DNA of 64,000 nt from Mesorhizobium sp. YC-39 (lineage in GTDB: Bacteria; Pseudomonadota; Alphaproteobacteria; Rhizobiales; Rhizobiaceae): NCBI RefSeq assembly GCF_025753795.1, contig NZ_JAOWPS010000004.1, positions 806,001 to 870,000 of the forward strand. The letters are read 5' to 3'. Both the position numbers and the translations under genes were made by a program. Position 1 is the stretch's first letter. Each line of letters opens with the position of its first letter. The notes under the pieces are model-generated. The model worked only from the letters and a program-made list of their open reading frames with translations. It ran no database searches and had not been told where the DNA came from. Below, in pieces: positions 1 to 9,200 of the stretch.

Positions 1-260
1 CACACAGAGAGGTCGCCGGAGTGCAAGCGGGCGACATCATGGCCATCCCTGTGGGCGGCCAGATATTCGGCCTCGATCTCGTCGAGCGACATCGGCGCAG
101 TGTCGATCAGTTTGGTACCGGGCGCACAATGCTGCAGAAGCTCGGGCGCGACGATCGAGCCGGCATAGAGGCAGACCGGGCAGCTTGCCAGCAGCCGGCC
201 GCCGCGTAGGGTGATGAGGTCGGCGGCGCCGGGGCCGGCGCCGATAAAATGGACGGTCAT
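1..260 (-). CDS. cobM: Precorrin-4 C11-methyltransferase, 3' part missing (window edge)
   Basis: The first 86 codons of a tetrapyrrole methylase are visible; the rest lies left of the window. The start reads MTVHFIGAGPGAADLITLRG, with the GxGPGxxDLIT motif of SAM-dependent corrin methylases, followed by CLYAGSIV and a HSGDLS segment typical of CobM/CbiF. The enzyme methylates C11 of precorrin-4 to give precorrin-5, using S-adenosylmethionine in the cytoplasm. The ATG overlaps the cobE stop as ATGA, so it is probably translated by coupling as the last visible gene of cobL-cobE-cobM. CobM is favoured over the paralogues by the CLYAGS segment and the position next to cobE and cobL. Confidence 0.9.
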   Translation of the reverse strand, partial: MTVHFIGAGPGAADLITLRGGRLLASCPVCLYAGSIVAPELLQHCAPGTKLIDTAPMSLDEIEAEYLAAHRDGHDVARLHSGDLSV

Positions 261-643
261 GCCGCATCTCCACTGATGGCGATGGCGCAAGTGACCGGGC
301 CTAACACAGTGCGCGGTCCGAGCAGTTTTGCGCCGGCGCCGGCTGCGGCGAGTGCGGAGGCTTCGGACACCGAAGGTGTACCGGCGAGTGTTTGTGACAA
401 GTCGGAGCGGCTGATCGTGCGAGATGACGCGGCCTTGAGCGCGTCGTCCTCGACAACGACAACGGGGAGGGCGAGTTCGCGTCCGGCGGAGAAGATTGCT
501 TCCTCGTCCTGCTTAAGAGAATTGGTGGCGAGCGCCGAAAGCGCCGCCGTCGCCAGGCCATGCTCTTCCATCGCGGTCTCTATTGCCGCAAGCACCTCGC
601 TTGCGCTGACGCCCTTTCGGCTGCCGATGCCCGCCACCATCAT
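257..643 (-). CDS. cobE: CobE, CbiG C-terminal-domain family protein
   Basis: Small protein of 128 residues matching the CobE / CbiG C-terminal family. It opens with MMVAGIGSRKGVS and carries an FSAGRELALPVVVVEDDAL segment. CobE is required for aerobic cobalamin synthesis, but its exact role is less well defined than that of the methylases; a part in handling an early methylated intermediate is commonly suggested. I chose the ATG at 643 because it overlaps the cobL stop as ATGA; the ORF could be extended to 688, but that would overlap cobL by 49 bases. Its own stop overlaps the cobM ATG in the same way. Confidence 0.82.
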   Translation of the reverse strand: MMVAGIGSRKGVSASEVLAAIETAMEEHGLATAALSALATNSLKQDEEAIFSAGRELALPVVVVEDDALKAASSRTISRSDLSQTLAGTPSVSEASALAAAGAGAKLLGPRTVLGPVTCAIAISGDAA

Positions 644-1881
644 GGTTTCACCCAGCTCCATTGGGTGACCGGCATAGCCGGTCGCCATGCCTGCATCGAG
701 CCGACAGGTGTCACGCGCGACAACGCGATGCGGGTGAGATCGCCGCCGAGCGAGGCATGACGGGAAAGAAGCAGCGTTTCCATTTCCAGCGTCACCGCAT
801 TGGCGACCAGCCGGCCACCGCTGCGCAAGGCCTTGATGGCTGCGCCCAGCACGCCGGCATCGCTGCCGCCACCGCCGATGAAGATCGCATCGGGCGTATC
901 CAGCCTCGTAAGCGCCTTTGGTGCCGAGCCTTCGACCACGACCAGGCCTGGCACGCCACAGTGTGAAGCGTTGCGGCCGATGCGGGCGGCGCGGACCGGA
1001 TCAGCCTCAATGGCGATGGCGCGCATCGAGGGATGGGCCAGCATCCATTCGATGCCGACCGAGCCCGATCCGGCACCGATGTCCCACAGCAGTTCGCCGC
1101 GCCGGGGGGCCAGGGCGGACAGCGTGACAGCGCGCACCTCGCGCTTGGTAATCTGGCCGTCATGCTCAAACAAATGATCGGCAAGGCCCGATGTCAGCGG
1201 CAGGATGCGTGCCTGCGGATTTGAGTCAATCTCGAGCGCCAGCACATTGAGGGGATTGAAGTCTGCGAGGTCGAAGGCATCGGCCTGGGCGCTCCGCAGC
1301 TTCTCGTTCGGGCCGCCCAGCGCCTCCAGGACCGTGAGCCTTGAGGCGCCGAAGTCGAGTTCGGTCAGCAGCCGGGCGATCGCCGCTGGTGCGTCACCGT
1401 CCGAGGTCAGGGCAAGGATGCGAATGCAGGGATGCAGCAGCGGCCGGATCAGGTCGATCGGGTGGCCATGCAGCGAGATGGTCTCGATATCCTGCAGCGC
1501 CCAGCCGAGGCGGGACGCTGCCAACGAAATCGCCGAAGGCGCGGGGATCACGCGCATCTCCTGGGAAGGAACCTTGCGGGCAAGGGTGACGCCAACGCCG
1601 TGGAAGAACGGATCGCCGGAGGCCAGCACGCAGACCTTCCTGCCGGCAAGCGCCAGCACGTCGCGCATGTCGGCATCGAAAGGGGTCGGCCAGGCGCGTG
1701 CTTCGCCCTTGGCCAGTGAGCCGATGAGGGCAAGGTGACGCTTGCCGCCGAAGACGAATTCAGCCTCGGCGATCCGCCGCTTGGCCTCGTCACTGAGACC
1801 CGCTACACCGTCCTCGCCGATGCCGACGACTGTGAGCCATCTTGAGTTGAGCTCGGCGCCGCGCGGACCCTCAGCAGGCAT
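640..1881 (-). CDS. cobL: Precorrin-6Y C5,15-methyltransferase (decarboxylating)
   Basis: About 413 residues, the usual CobL length. It is a two-domain enzyme: an N-terminal tetrapyrrole methylase (WLTVVGIGEDGVAGL near the start, LASGDPFFHGVG near residue 100) acting at C5, and a C-terminal CbiT-like SAM domain (LLWDIGAGSGSVGIEW) that methylates C15 and decarboxylates the C12 acetate chain, turning precorrin-6B into precorrin-8X. The reading frame extends 74 codons upstream of 1881, but that part runs antisense through cobK and has no family resemblance, so the ATG at 1881 is preferred. This ATG shares the tetranucleotide CATG with the divergent cobK start. No separate promoter was identified. 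Confidence 0.9.
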   Translation of the reverse strand: MPAEGPRGAELNSRWLTVVGIGEDGVAGLSDEAKRRIAEAEFVFGGKRHLALIGSLAKGEARAWPTPFDADMRDVLALAGRKVCVLASGDPFFHGVGVTLARKVPSQEMRVIPAPSAISLAASRLGWALQDIETISLHGHPIDLIRPLLHPCIRILALTSDGDAPAAIARLLTELDFGASRLTVLEALGGPNEKLRSAQADAFDLADFNPLNVLALEIDSNPQARILPLTSGLADHLFEHDGQITKREVRAVTLSALAPRRGELLWDIGAGSGSVGIEWMLAHPSMRAIAIEADPVRAARIGRNASHCGVPGLVVVEGSAPKALTRLDTPDAIFIGGGGSDAGVLGAAIKALRSGGRLVANAVTLEMETLLLSRHASLGGDLTRIALSRVTPVGSMQAWRPAMPVTQWSWVKP

Positions 1882-2650
1882 GATGACCCACCGTATTCTG
1901 ATCCTCGGCGGAACCACCGAAGCACGGCAACTGGCCGGCAAGCTTGCCGCGCGCGCCGATGTTTCGATTACGCTGTCGCTGGCTGGCCGCACCGAAAGCC
2001 CGGTGGCGCAGGGCGTGCCGGTCCGTTCCGGCGGGTTTGGTGGCGCGCGTGGGCTGGCAGCGTACCTCAGGGAAGCCGGCACGGATTTGCTGGTCGACGC
2101 CACGCATCCCTATGCGGCGCGCATCTCCGCCAATGCAGCGGAAGCGGCGCGGCAGGCGGGCGTGCCGATCATGGCGCTCAGGCGTCCCGGTTGGGAACGT
2201 GTCGCGGGTGACCGCTGGACGCAGGTCGACACCGTTGCCGGTGCGGTGACTGCATTGGGTTTGACACCGCGCCGGGTCTTCCTGGCGCTCGGTCGGCAAG
2301 AAGTTGCGGCCTTCGAGGCTGCATCCCAGCATCACTATCTCATCCGCAGCGTCGATCCGGTCGAGCCGAGGCTGGCGGTGCCTGACGCGACCTATCTGCT
2401 GGCGCGGGGGCCGTTCCGCGAGGCGGACGAGCGCGCGCTGCTCGAAAGCCATCGCATTGACACCGTCGTGTCCAAGAACAGCGGCGGCGAGGCGACCTAT
2501 GGCAAGATCGCGGCGGCGCGGGCGCTTGGCATCGAGGTGGTCATGATCCGCAGGCCGGCGCTGCCGGACGTCGCATCGGCCGAAACCGTCGAAGCGCTGG
2601 CCGCGATGGTCGATCATCTTTTCGAACCCGCTGCCGAGCGCGGCGTATAG
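1880..2650 (+). CDS. cobK: Precorrin-6A reductase
   Basis: 256 residues. It starts MMTHRILILGGTTEARQLA, a Rossmann-type nucleotide-binding start typical of CobK/CbiJ. Other family segments are DATHPYAARIS, FLALGRQEV and SKNSGGEATYGKI. The enzyme reduces precorrin-6A to precorrin-6B with NADPH. It is the only plus-strand gene in the first 11 kb. Its start overlaps that of cobL (CATG) and its last 37 bases overlap the 3' end of cobJ. The ATG at 1883 is an equally possible start. It must be transcribed from a promoter inside or near the start of cobL, which I could not identify. Confidence 0.9.
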   Translation: MMTHRILILGGTTEARQLAGKLAARADVSITLSLAGRTESPVAQGVPVRSGGFGGARGLAAYLREAGTDLLVDATHPYAARISANAAEAARQAGVPIMALRRPGWERVAGDRWTQVDTVAGAVTALGLTPRRVFLALGRQEVAAFEAASQHHYLIRSVDPVEPRLAVPDATYLLARGPFREADERALLESHRIDTVVSKNSGGEATYGKIAAARALGIEVVMIRRPALPDVASAETVEALAAMVDHLFEPAAERGV

Positions 2651-3378
2651 ACGAGCGCTGGCCGGTCGCCACGTTTGATGATCCTGGTTTCGGGTGAGCC
2701 GATGATGATGCAGGTCGCCATGTCGGCCTTTTCAGCGTCGACATCCGCCAGGAGATAGACCTCGATGCGCTCATCCGAACGGCCTGCGGCGCGGCCAAAG
2801 ATGACAGGCGTGGTGCCGGGCAATATGGCGGTCAGGCATTCAAAGGCGCGGCCAAGCTGCCACGGACGCGCCTTGCTGATCGGATTGTAGAGCGCGATGA
2901 CGAAGCCGGCGCCGGCTGCCGCCAGCAGGCGCAGTTCAATCAGATCCCATGGTTTGAGATTGTCGGATAGCGAGATGGCGCAGAAATCATGGCCGAGCGG
3001 CGCGCCGATGCGGGCGGCGACGGCAAGCATGGCAGTGATGCCGGGCACCACAGCGACATCGACAGCGCGCCATTCCGCGGGTCCGGCCTCGATCGCCTCG
3101 CAGACGGCCGCCGCCATGGCGAAGACGCCGGGATCGCCGCCCGAGACCACGGCTACCTCATGGCCCTCTGCGGCCTTTACCAGTGCGTCCTTGGAGCGCG
3201 CGAGTTCCTCGCGATTGTCCGAGGCAACGCGGGTCTGGTCCGGGCGCAGCTCGAGCCGGTCGAGATAGGGCTTATAGCCATAGAAAAATTTGGCTTGCGC
3301 GACAGCGCGGCTTGCTTCGGGCGTGACCTGGTCGGCATTGCCGGGTCCCAGGCCGATAACGGTGAGGCGCCCGCTCAT
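2614..3378 (-). CDS. cobJ: Precorrin-3B C17-methyltransferase
   Basis: 254 residues, full length for CobJ. It begins MSGRLTVIGLGPGNADQVTP and has the methylase segments VVSGGDPGVFAMA, VVPGITAMLAVAARIGAPLG, HDFCAISLSD and FVIALYNPIS, which together identify the CobJ/CbiH group. It methylates C17 and drives ring contraction of precorrin-3B to precorrin-4. The ATG overlaps the cobI stop by 4 bases. The 3' end overlaps cobK on the other strand by 37 bases. Confidence 0.93.
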   Translation of the reverse strand: MSGRLTVIGLGPGNADQVTPEASRAVAQAKFFYGYKPYLDRLELRPDQTRVASDNREELARSKDALVKAAEGHEVAVVSGGDPGVFAMAAAVCEAIEAGPAEWRAVDVAVVPGITAMLAVAARIGAPLGHDFCAISLSDNLKPWDLIELRLLAAAGAGFVIALYNPISKARPWQLGRAFECLTAILPGTTPVIFGRAAGRSDERIEVYLLADVDAEKADMATCIIIGSPETRIIKRGDRPALVYTPRSAAGSKR

Positions 3379-4133
3379 GGCTTGACTCCCGACGCACCGG
3401 GCCGGCCCGACCAGCCGGCCACCAGCACGATGGCGAAATAGGGCGCCTTGTCGTCCTGCTTGTCGGCCAGCCGCATCGAGACGCTGCCCGGCATGGTGCC
3501 GCGCTCGATGTAGACGGCGCGCGTCAGCTTGCCGGTCGCCTCCAGCGCCCGCCTGATCTTGGGCAGGTTTCGGCCGACCTTCATGATGACGGCAGCATCG
3601 GTGTCGGCGAGGCGGCGGGTCAATTCGAACTCGCTCATCGTGCCCGGCAGTACGCTCAGCACATCGTCGCCCTGGACGATCGGCAACCCGGTCGCCGACC
3701 AGCAGCCGGACATGGCGGTGACGCCGGGGATGACCTCTGTCGGAAAGCGATGCGCCAGGCGGACATGCAGATGCATGTAGGAGCCATAGAAGAGGGGATC
3801 GCCCTCCGAAAGCACGGCGACCATTCTGCCGGCGCCAAGATGTTCGGCCACCTTTTCGGCCGATTCCTCGTAGAAATCGGCTATCTGTGAGCGGTAGTCG
3901 TCGTGGTCCTTGTCGATCTCGGTCGTCACGGGATAGAGCAGCGGCAGTTCCAGCATGTCAGGCCGGAAGCGCGCTTCGACGATCGCGCGCGCATTGCTGT
4001 TGTTGCCGCGCTTGGCGAAATACGCCACGACGTCGGCTTCAGCCAGTACCCGCGCGGCCTTCAGCGTCAGAAGTTCGGGATCGCCGGGACCGGTGCCGAC
4101 GCCAACCAGCCGGCCTTTTGCGATCACGCTCAC
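3375..4133 (-). CDS. cobI: Precorrin-2 C20-methyltransferase
   Basis: 252 residues. GRLVGVGTGPGDPELLTLKA near the start is the CobI/CbiL signature. VLSEGDPLFYGSYMHLHVRL and VIPGVTAMSGCWSATGLPI are further family motifs. It methylates C20 of precorrin-2 to make precorrin-3A, the substrate of CobG. Start and stop are joined to cobH and cobJ by ATGA overlaps, so the four genes cobG-cobH-cobI-cobJ look translationally coupled. Confidence 0.93.
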   Translation of the reverse strand: MSVIAKGRLVGVGTGPGDPELLTLKAARVLAEADVVAYFAKRGNNSNARAIVEARFRPDMLELPLLYPVTTEIDKDHDDYRSQIADFYEESAEKVAEHLGAGRMVAVLSEGDPLFYGSYMHLHVRLAHRFPTEVIPGVTAMSGCWSATGLPIVQGDDVLSVLPGTMSEFELTRRLADTDAAVIMKVGRNLPKIRRALEATGKLTRAVYIERGTMPGSVSMRLADKQDDKAPYFAIVLVAGWSGRPGASGVKP

Positions 4134-4768
4134 AGGCCCGGCCTCGCCAATGCGTTGAGCGCGGCGGCGGTCATGGCGCTGCCGCCCAGCCTGCCGCGCA
4201 CGATGGCGTAGGGCACGCCATAGGAATTCTCGGCCAGTGCATCCTTGGATTCAGCAGCACCGACGAAGCCGACAGGCATGCCGATGATGGCCGCCGGCTT
4301 CGGCGCGCCGTCGCGCAGCTTTTCCAGGAGATAGAAGAGGGCGGTCGGCGCATTGCCGATGGCGACGACCGATCCGGCCATGCGCTCGCCCCAGAGGTCG
4401 ATTGCCGCGGCCGAGCGGGTGTTGCCGATCGCCTTCGCGATCTCGGCGGTGCGCGGGTCGCGCAGCGTGCAGATCACCTCGTTGCCGGCCGGCAGCCGGG
4501 CACGGGTGACGCCATGCGAGACCATCTCCGCGTCGCAGAAGATCGGCGCGCCGGCCGCGAGAGCGGCGCGCGCGGCGGCGACGAAATCGCCTGAAAAGAC
4601 AAAGTGAGTGGCGGCCTCGACCTGGCCGCAGGCATGGATCATGCGGATGGCGACATCGGCCTCAGCCTCGGAAAAGCGCGACAGGTCGGCCTCGGCGCGA
4701 ATGATGGCGAAGGAGCGCTCGTAGATCGCCGTGCCGTCGTGGATATAGTCGTAGGCGGCCATGCTCAT
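4130..4768 (-). CDS. cobH: Precorrin-8X methylmutase
   Basis: 212 residues, normal for CobH/CbiC. The segment IRMIHACGQVEAA contains the histidine used as acid/base catalyst in this family. GAPIFCDAEMVSHGVTRARL and IGMPVGFVGAAESK are further conserved blocks. The enzyme moves the C11 methyl group to C12, converting precorrin-8X to hydrogenobyrinate. Four-base overlaps with cobG upstream and cobI downstream indicate coupling. Confidence 0.94.
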   Translation of the reverse strand: MSMAAYDYIHDGTAIYERSFAIIRAEADLSRFSEAEADVAIRMIHACGQVEAATHFVFSGDFVAAARAALAAGAPIFCDAEMVSHGVTRARLPAGNEVICTLRDPRTAEIAKAIGNTRSAAAIDLWGERMAGSVVAIGNAPTALFYLLEKLRDGAPKPAAIIGMPVGFVGAAESKDALAENSYGVPYAIVRGRLGGSAMTAAALNALARPGL

Positions 4769-6264
4769 TCCTGTCGGTAAGCCTCGGTGACACCGGCCGC
4801 GCCAAGCCTTGCCAGGCAGGCGGCGGCGGTCTCTCCTGAATGTCGCGCGCTGCGGAGTGCTGCCGCGACGCGACTGACGCCGCGCGCGGCGTCATAGCCC
4901 GGCCTGTATCCGGCGGGAAGGGCCTTCGCCGTCCCGTTGACGACAAGTCCGGCTCCGTTTTCGCCGCCGACCAGGGTGATGGCTGCCGACCCGGGATGCG
5001 CGCAGCCCTTGGCACAACCGGAAATGTGCAATGTGAGGGAGGCATCGAGGATGTCGCTGTTTTCCGCAGCGATGGTCTCGGCGATGTCGCGTGTTGCGAT
5101 GCGGCCGGATGCGCAGGCCGGCGCACCGGGGCAGGCGGCAATGCGCGTGCGTGGGTCGGCGGGGGAGGTGACGAAGCCGAGGGCGGCGGCGGTGTTTTGC
5201 AGCGAGGAACAATCGGATGGGGAGAGGCCAAGGAAGAGCAAGGCACGACCGGGTGCCAAGCGGATTTCCGTAGAGCCGAGTTCCGAGGCTTGCTTGGCAA
5301 GGTCGATAAGGCCTTGCGCCGGCATGCTGCCGAAGGGCAGGCCGATGCCGAGGGCGGTTATATCGCTGGCGAGAGGAAAGGGGCCGATCGGCGAAGGTAT
5401 TGGTTCGGACAGTTTGAGAGGCAGGCGATCCTGCGCACCCCCCTCTGTCCTGCCGGACATCTCCCCCGCAAGGGGGGAGATTGAGCTCTCGTCACGGCTT
5501 TCGCCAACTACGAGCGTCGCAGGACAAGCGACGGCGTCGGAACTGCCGATCTCCCCCCTTGCGGGGGAGATGTCCGGCAGGACAGAGGGGGGTGGGACGG
5601 AGTGCCAGCTTGCGAGAGATGTCAGCTGTCTCTCAGTCAAATCCCTCGCGTGGGCTTCTCGGCCTTTTTCGGCGACCATCCTGAGCACCGCGACGGCGAT
5701 ATCACGGGCAGCATCTTCCTCGACCATGACGAGCGGCGTCGCATTCTGCCTGTCACCAGCAACGGCTACCAGCCAACGGACGCCCTCGTCGGTTCTGATC
5801 GCAGTCAGCCTGACATCGGCCGTCACCGCATCCATGGCCAATTGCCCGCCGCCGTCGACGATCACCGAAACCTTCGGGCCAAGGCGCTGCGTCAGCCCTG
5901 CCTCATCGATTGCCAACCGAATGTGCTCCGCGAGCGGGCGCGGGTCAGCGATCTCCTGCAGATCGAGCCCCGCCAGCGGACCGGTCTCGATCGGCACACC
6001 GGTTCGTACTTCGATGCCGAGCGCATCTACCTCCACGGCCAGCAGCCGCGCGCTTTCCAATGTCAGGCCGCGGATCTGCAGGCTGCCGCGTGCGGTCACT
6101 TCCAAAATGCCGTTGCCATGCCGCAAGGCGGATTCGCAAAGTCCGATCAAGGATTTCGGCGCTAGTCCCCCAGTGACCGGATTGAGCCGCACCAGCAGCC
6201 CATCACCGGTCTGCATCGGGGCCGACAGAGCGGGGCAAGCGCCACGGCGCGAGAAGGCGTTCAT
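4765..6264 (-). CDS. cobG: Precorrin-3B synthase with in-frame palindromic insert
   Basis: 499 residues, about 40 longer than the classical CobG. It resembles sulfite/nitrite reductases: a N-terminal GDGLLVRLNP block, LEVTARGSLQIRGL, and a C-terminal CPGAPACASG plus SGCAKGCAHPG pair, matching the cysteine pattern that binds a [4Fe-4S] cluster. It is an oxygen-dependent monooxygenase that hydroxylates precorrin-3A at C20, the step that marks the aerobic pathway. The extra length is explained by a palindromic element (5436-5594) translated as about residues 224-276, in a linker rich in Pro, Ser and Gly between the two ferredoxin-reductase-like halves. Whether the enzyme is fully active with this insert is unknown. 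Confidence 0.92.
   Translation of the reverse strand: MNAFSRRGACPALSAPMQTGDGLLVRLNPVTGGLAPKSLIGLCESALRHGNGILEVTARGSLQIRGLTLESARLLAVEVDALGIEVRTGVPIETGPLAGLDLQEIADPRPLAEHIRLAIDEAGLTQRLGPKVSVIVDGGGQLAMDAVTADVRLTAIRTDEGVRWLVAVAGDRQNATPLVMVEEDAARDIAVAVLRMVAEKGREAHARDLTERQLTSLASWHSVPPPSVLPDISPARGEIGSSDAVACPATLVVGESRDESSISPLAGEMSGRTEGGAQDRLPLKLSEPIPSPIGPFPLASDITALGIGLPFGSMPAQGLIDLAKQASELGSTEIRLAPGRALLFLGLSPSDCSSLQNTAAALGFVTSPADPRTRIAACPGAPACASGRIATRDIAETIAAENSDILDASLTLHISGCAKGCAHPGSAAITLVGGENGAGLVVNGTAKALPAGYRPGYDAARGVSRVAAALRSARHSGETAAACLARLGAAGVTEAYRQE
5436..5594. repeat. Intragenic palindromic repeat inside cobG
   Basis: A 46-base left arm (5436-5481) and a 46-base right arm (5549-5594) are perfect inverted copies, separated by 67 bases. 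The arm core is a C-tract, CTCTGTCCTGCCGGACATCT, and a nested hairpin of C5 and G6 runs around GCAA. The full unit is 159 bases, 53 codons, with no stop in the cobG frame. Translated arms read SVLPDISPARGEI and ISPLAGEMSGRTEGG, a peptide pair I associate with scattered repeats in rhizobial genomes. Confidence 0.88.
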
Positions 6265-9200
6265 GCCGCGACCCCCTGGGCCTCAGTGATCAATGCCGCC
6301 AGATCGTCGTCGATGGAATTGCGCAGCGGATGCCACAGACCGCGCCGCCGGGCCGAGAGGAAGCGCTCGGCGATGACTTTCGCGGCGGAAGGATTCTCGC
6401 GCAGGATGAAGGCGCGCACCTCGGGATCACCGAGATAGGCGTCGTGGACCGCCTCGATCAGCGTACCCGGTATGGCATTCGTGGTTTCGGCGAAGCCGAC
6501 CAAGCGGTCGACCGTCTCGGCGAATTCCGACGCGCCGCGCGGGCCGTGGCGCATTTGCCCGGCGATGAAGCGCGGATTGACCGCGCGGGCGCGTACGACC
6601 CGCGACACCGCCTCGCCGACCGAGCGCGGCTTCGGCTTTTGCGGATCGGTGGTGTCGAGCACGATGACGTCGGCGTTCCTGCCGAGCGTTGCCAATGCTG
6701 CTGAAAAACCGCCGATGAAGGCGACGTCGGCGGAGCCTTCGAGGATGTCACGGCCGGGATCGTCGCCGGTATGGACCAGCAGGTCGGCCTCGGCGATACG
6801 GCCCTCGAAGGCGCCTGGCGCGGAAATACCTTCGCCTTCGGAGCCGCCATAGGCATGCGAGGTGGCGTCGAGATAGGCGCGGCCGATCTCTTCGCGCGCT
6901 GACCAGTCACCGCTTGCCAAAAGCTCCTCGACGCCGGCGCCATAGGTGCCGGGCGAGGTGCCGAAAATGCGCGGGCTGATCTTGCCGTCCGCGCGCGCCC
7001 TGGCCGCCAATGGATTTTCTGAAGCGTCCTCGACGCGGGCGGCAACGGCGTTGGCGGCGGCATCGATCAGCGCGATCTGGGTCGGGAACATGTCGCGGAA
7101 CAGGCCCGAAATGCGCCAGGTGACATCGACGCGTGGGCGGCCAAGCGCTGCCGGGGGCATCACCTCGATGCCGGCAATGCGGCCGGTGGCGGCATCCCAT
7201 TGCGGCCGGCAGCCCATCAGCGCTAGGCCTTGCGCGATCTCTTCGCCGCCGGTGCGCAACGAGGCCGAGCCCCAGAGGTCGATGACCAGCGAACGCGGCC
7301 AGTCGCCATGCGTTTGCATATAGCCGCGCACGACTTCTTCGGCCGCTGCCTTGCCCAGATCATAGGCGGTCGGCGTCGGCATGGTGCGCGGATCGGATGT
7401 GAACAGATTGCGGCCGGTGGGGAGCACGTCGGAGCGGCCGCGCGCCGGTGCGCCGGCTGGTCCGGCCTTGATATGGCGGCCGTCGAGCGCGGCGAGCAAG
7501 GTCTCCTTCTCGACCGCGGCACTGAGCCTGCGCAAGGGATCGGTCTCGCCCTCGGGTGTGCGGCCATAGATATGCAGCCCGTCCTTGATGGCGAAATCCT
7601 TGAGATCGCAGAGCCAGGCGTCGATCCGACGCAAAGCTTCGTCGGGGGCATCGGTGCCGGCCACGCCGGCTTCATTGGCAAGACCGGTCTTCTGCGCGGT
7701 CTCGACGATCAGTTTCGCCAGGCGGTCGCGGCGGCGGCGGTCGAGCCCGTCGGCCTGGGCATATTCGTCAACCAGCCGCTCCAATTGCTGCTGGTTCCCA
7801 TCGAGCCCAGCCCCAGTCAGCGGCGGCGGCAAATGGCCGAGGGTGACGGCGGCTATGCGCCGCTTGGCCTGCGCGGCCTCACCCGGATTGGAGACGATGA
7901 AGGGATAAATGACGGGTAATGCGCCGGTGACGATCTCAGGGAAGCAGTTTTCGCTGAGCGCAACCGTCTTGCCGGGCAGCCATTCCAGCGTGCCGTGGGC
8001 GCCGACATGGATGAGCGCATGGACGCCGAGCGATTTGCGGAGCCACAGGCCGAAGGCGATGAGGGCATGGCGCGGAGGGAGCGTGGGGTCGTGGTAGTCG
8101 GCGCGACGGTCGGCCGAGCGCCCGCGATCGGGGGCGAGTGCCATGGTGATGTTGCCGAAGGTCGCGGCGCGGAAGCGGAATTTTGCGGCGGTAGGCGCCT
8201 CGCACAAACCCGTCTCATCTTCCGCCTTACCCCATGCCGCCTCCACGGCTGCGAGTGCCGCCGTCGGCAATTCCGTGGAGAAGTCGAGATAGTTCCGTAG
8301 GCTCAATCCCTGCTCGCCCTTTTCCAACTCATCCAACAACTCCCTTGGCGATTGCGGAATCCCTTCAACGGCGTAGCCCTGTTCTCTCAGGTCGCGCATC
8401 ATGGTGAGCACGCTGGACGGCACGTCGAGGCCGACGGCGTAGCCGGTGCGGCCGGGGGCGCTCGGATAGTCCGGGATGAGGATGGCGAGCTTGCGGTCGG
8501 CGCGTAACGTACGTTGCAGTCGAATGAAAGCTTCGATGCGGTTCGCCACCTGCGCCACGCGATCAGCCTCCGGCCGGTTGGCGAAGGCGCGGAAGGCCAG
8601 CGCCGGATCGGTTTCGACCTCGCCCTTGAAGGAGATCGCGCCAGCGAGCATGCGGCCGTCGAGCTCGGGCAGCACGACATGCATGGCGAGGTCGGCGGGA
8701 GCCAGGCCACGCTGGTTGTTTTGCCAGATGTCGCGGCGGGTGGTGGCGACGATGACCTGAAAGACGGGCACGCCGGCACGGTCGAACAGGGTTTCGATGC
8801 CGGGTTCGGCGCCGGAGGCGAAGGCCGTCGCGGTGATGATGGCCGCCGGGTTCAGCGCGGCAAGTGCGGTTTCGACGAATGCCAGCGATGCCGATTCTTT
8901 TAGGCTGGAGACGAAGATAGGGACCGGGGCCAGGCCACGCTGCCGCAGAGCTTCAAAAAGGGCATCGATCGGAGCAACATCGGCGGCCAGCAGCATCGAG
9001 CGATAGAACAGGATCGGGATGACGGGCGCGGCGTTCCCCTCCCCCTCGAGGGGAGGGTGGCCCGCAGGGCCGGGTGGGGTCGTTGCGGCAGTGCTCGACG
9101 TTTTCTGTCGGCGCGCTTCGGAGAGGACCCCACCCCCGGCCTGCGGCCGGACCCTCCCCTCAAGGGGGAGGGGGACGTCGCGCTTTACGACGCCCAGTCC

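Noticed and set aside
5436..5594. Terminal inverted repeats of an insertion sequence in cobG
   Set aside because: The spacer is only 67 bases and encodes no transposase, so it is a palindromic repeat, not an insertion sequence.
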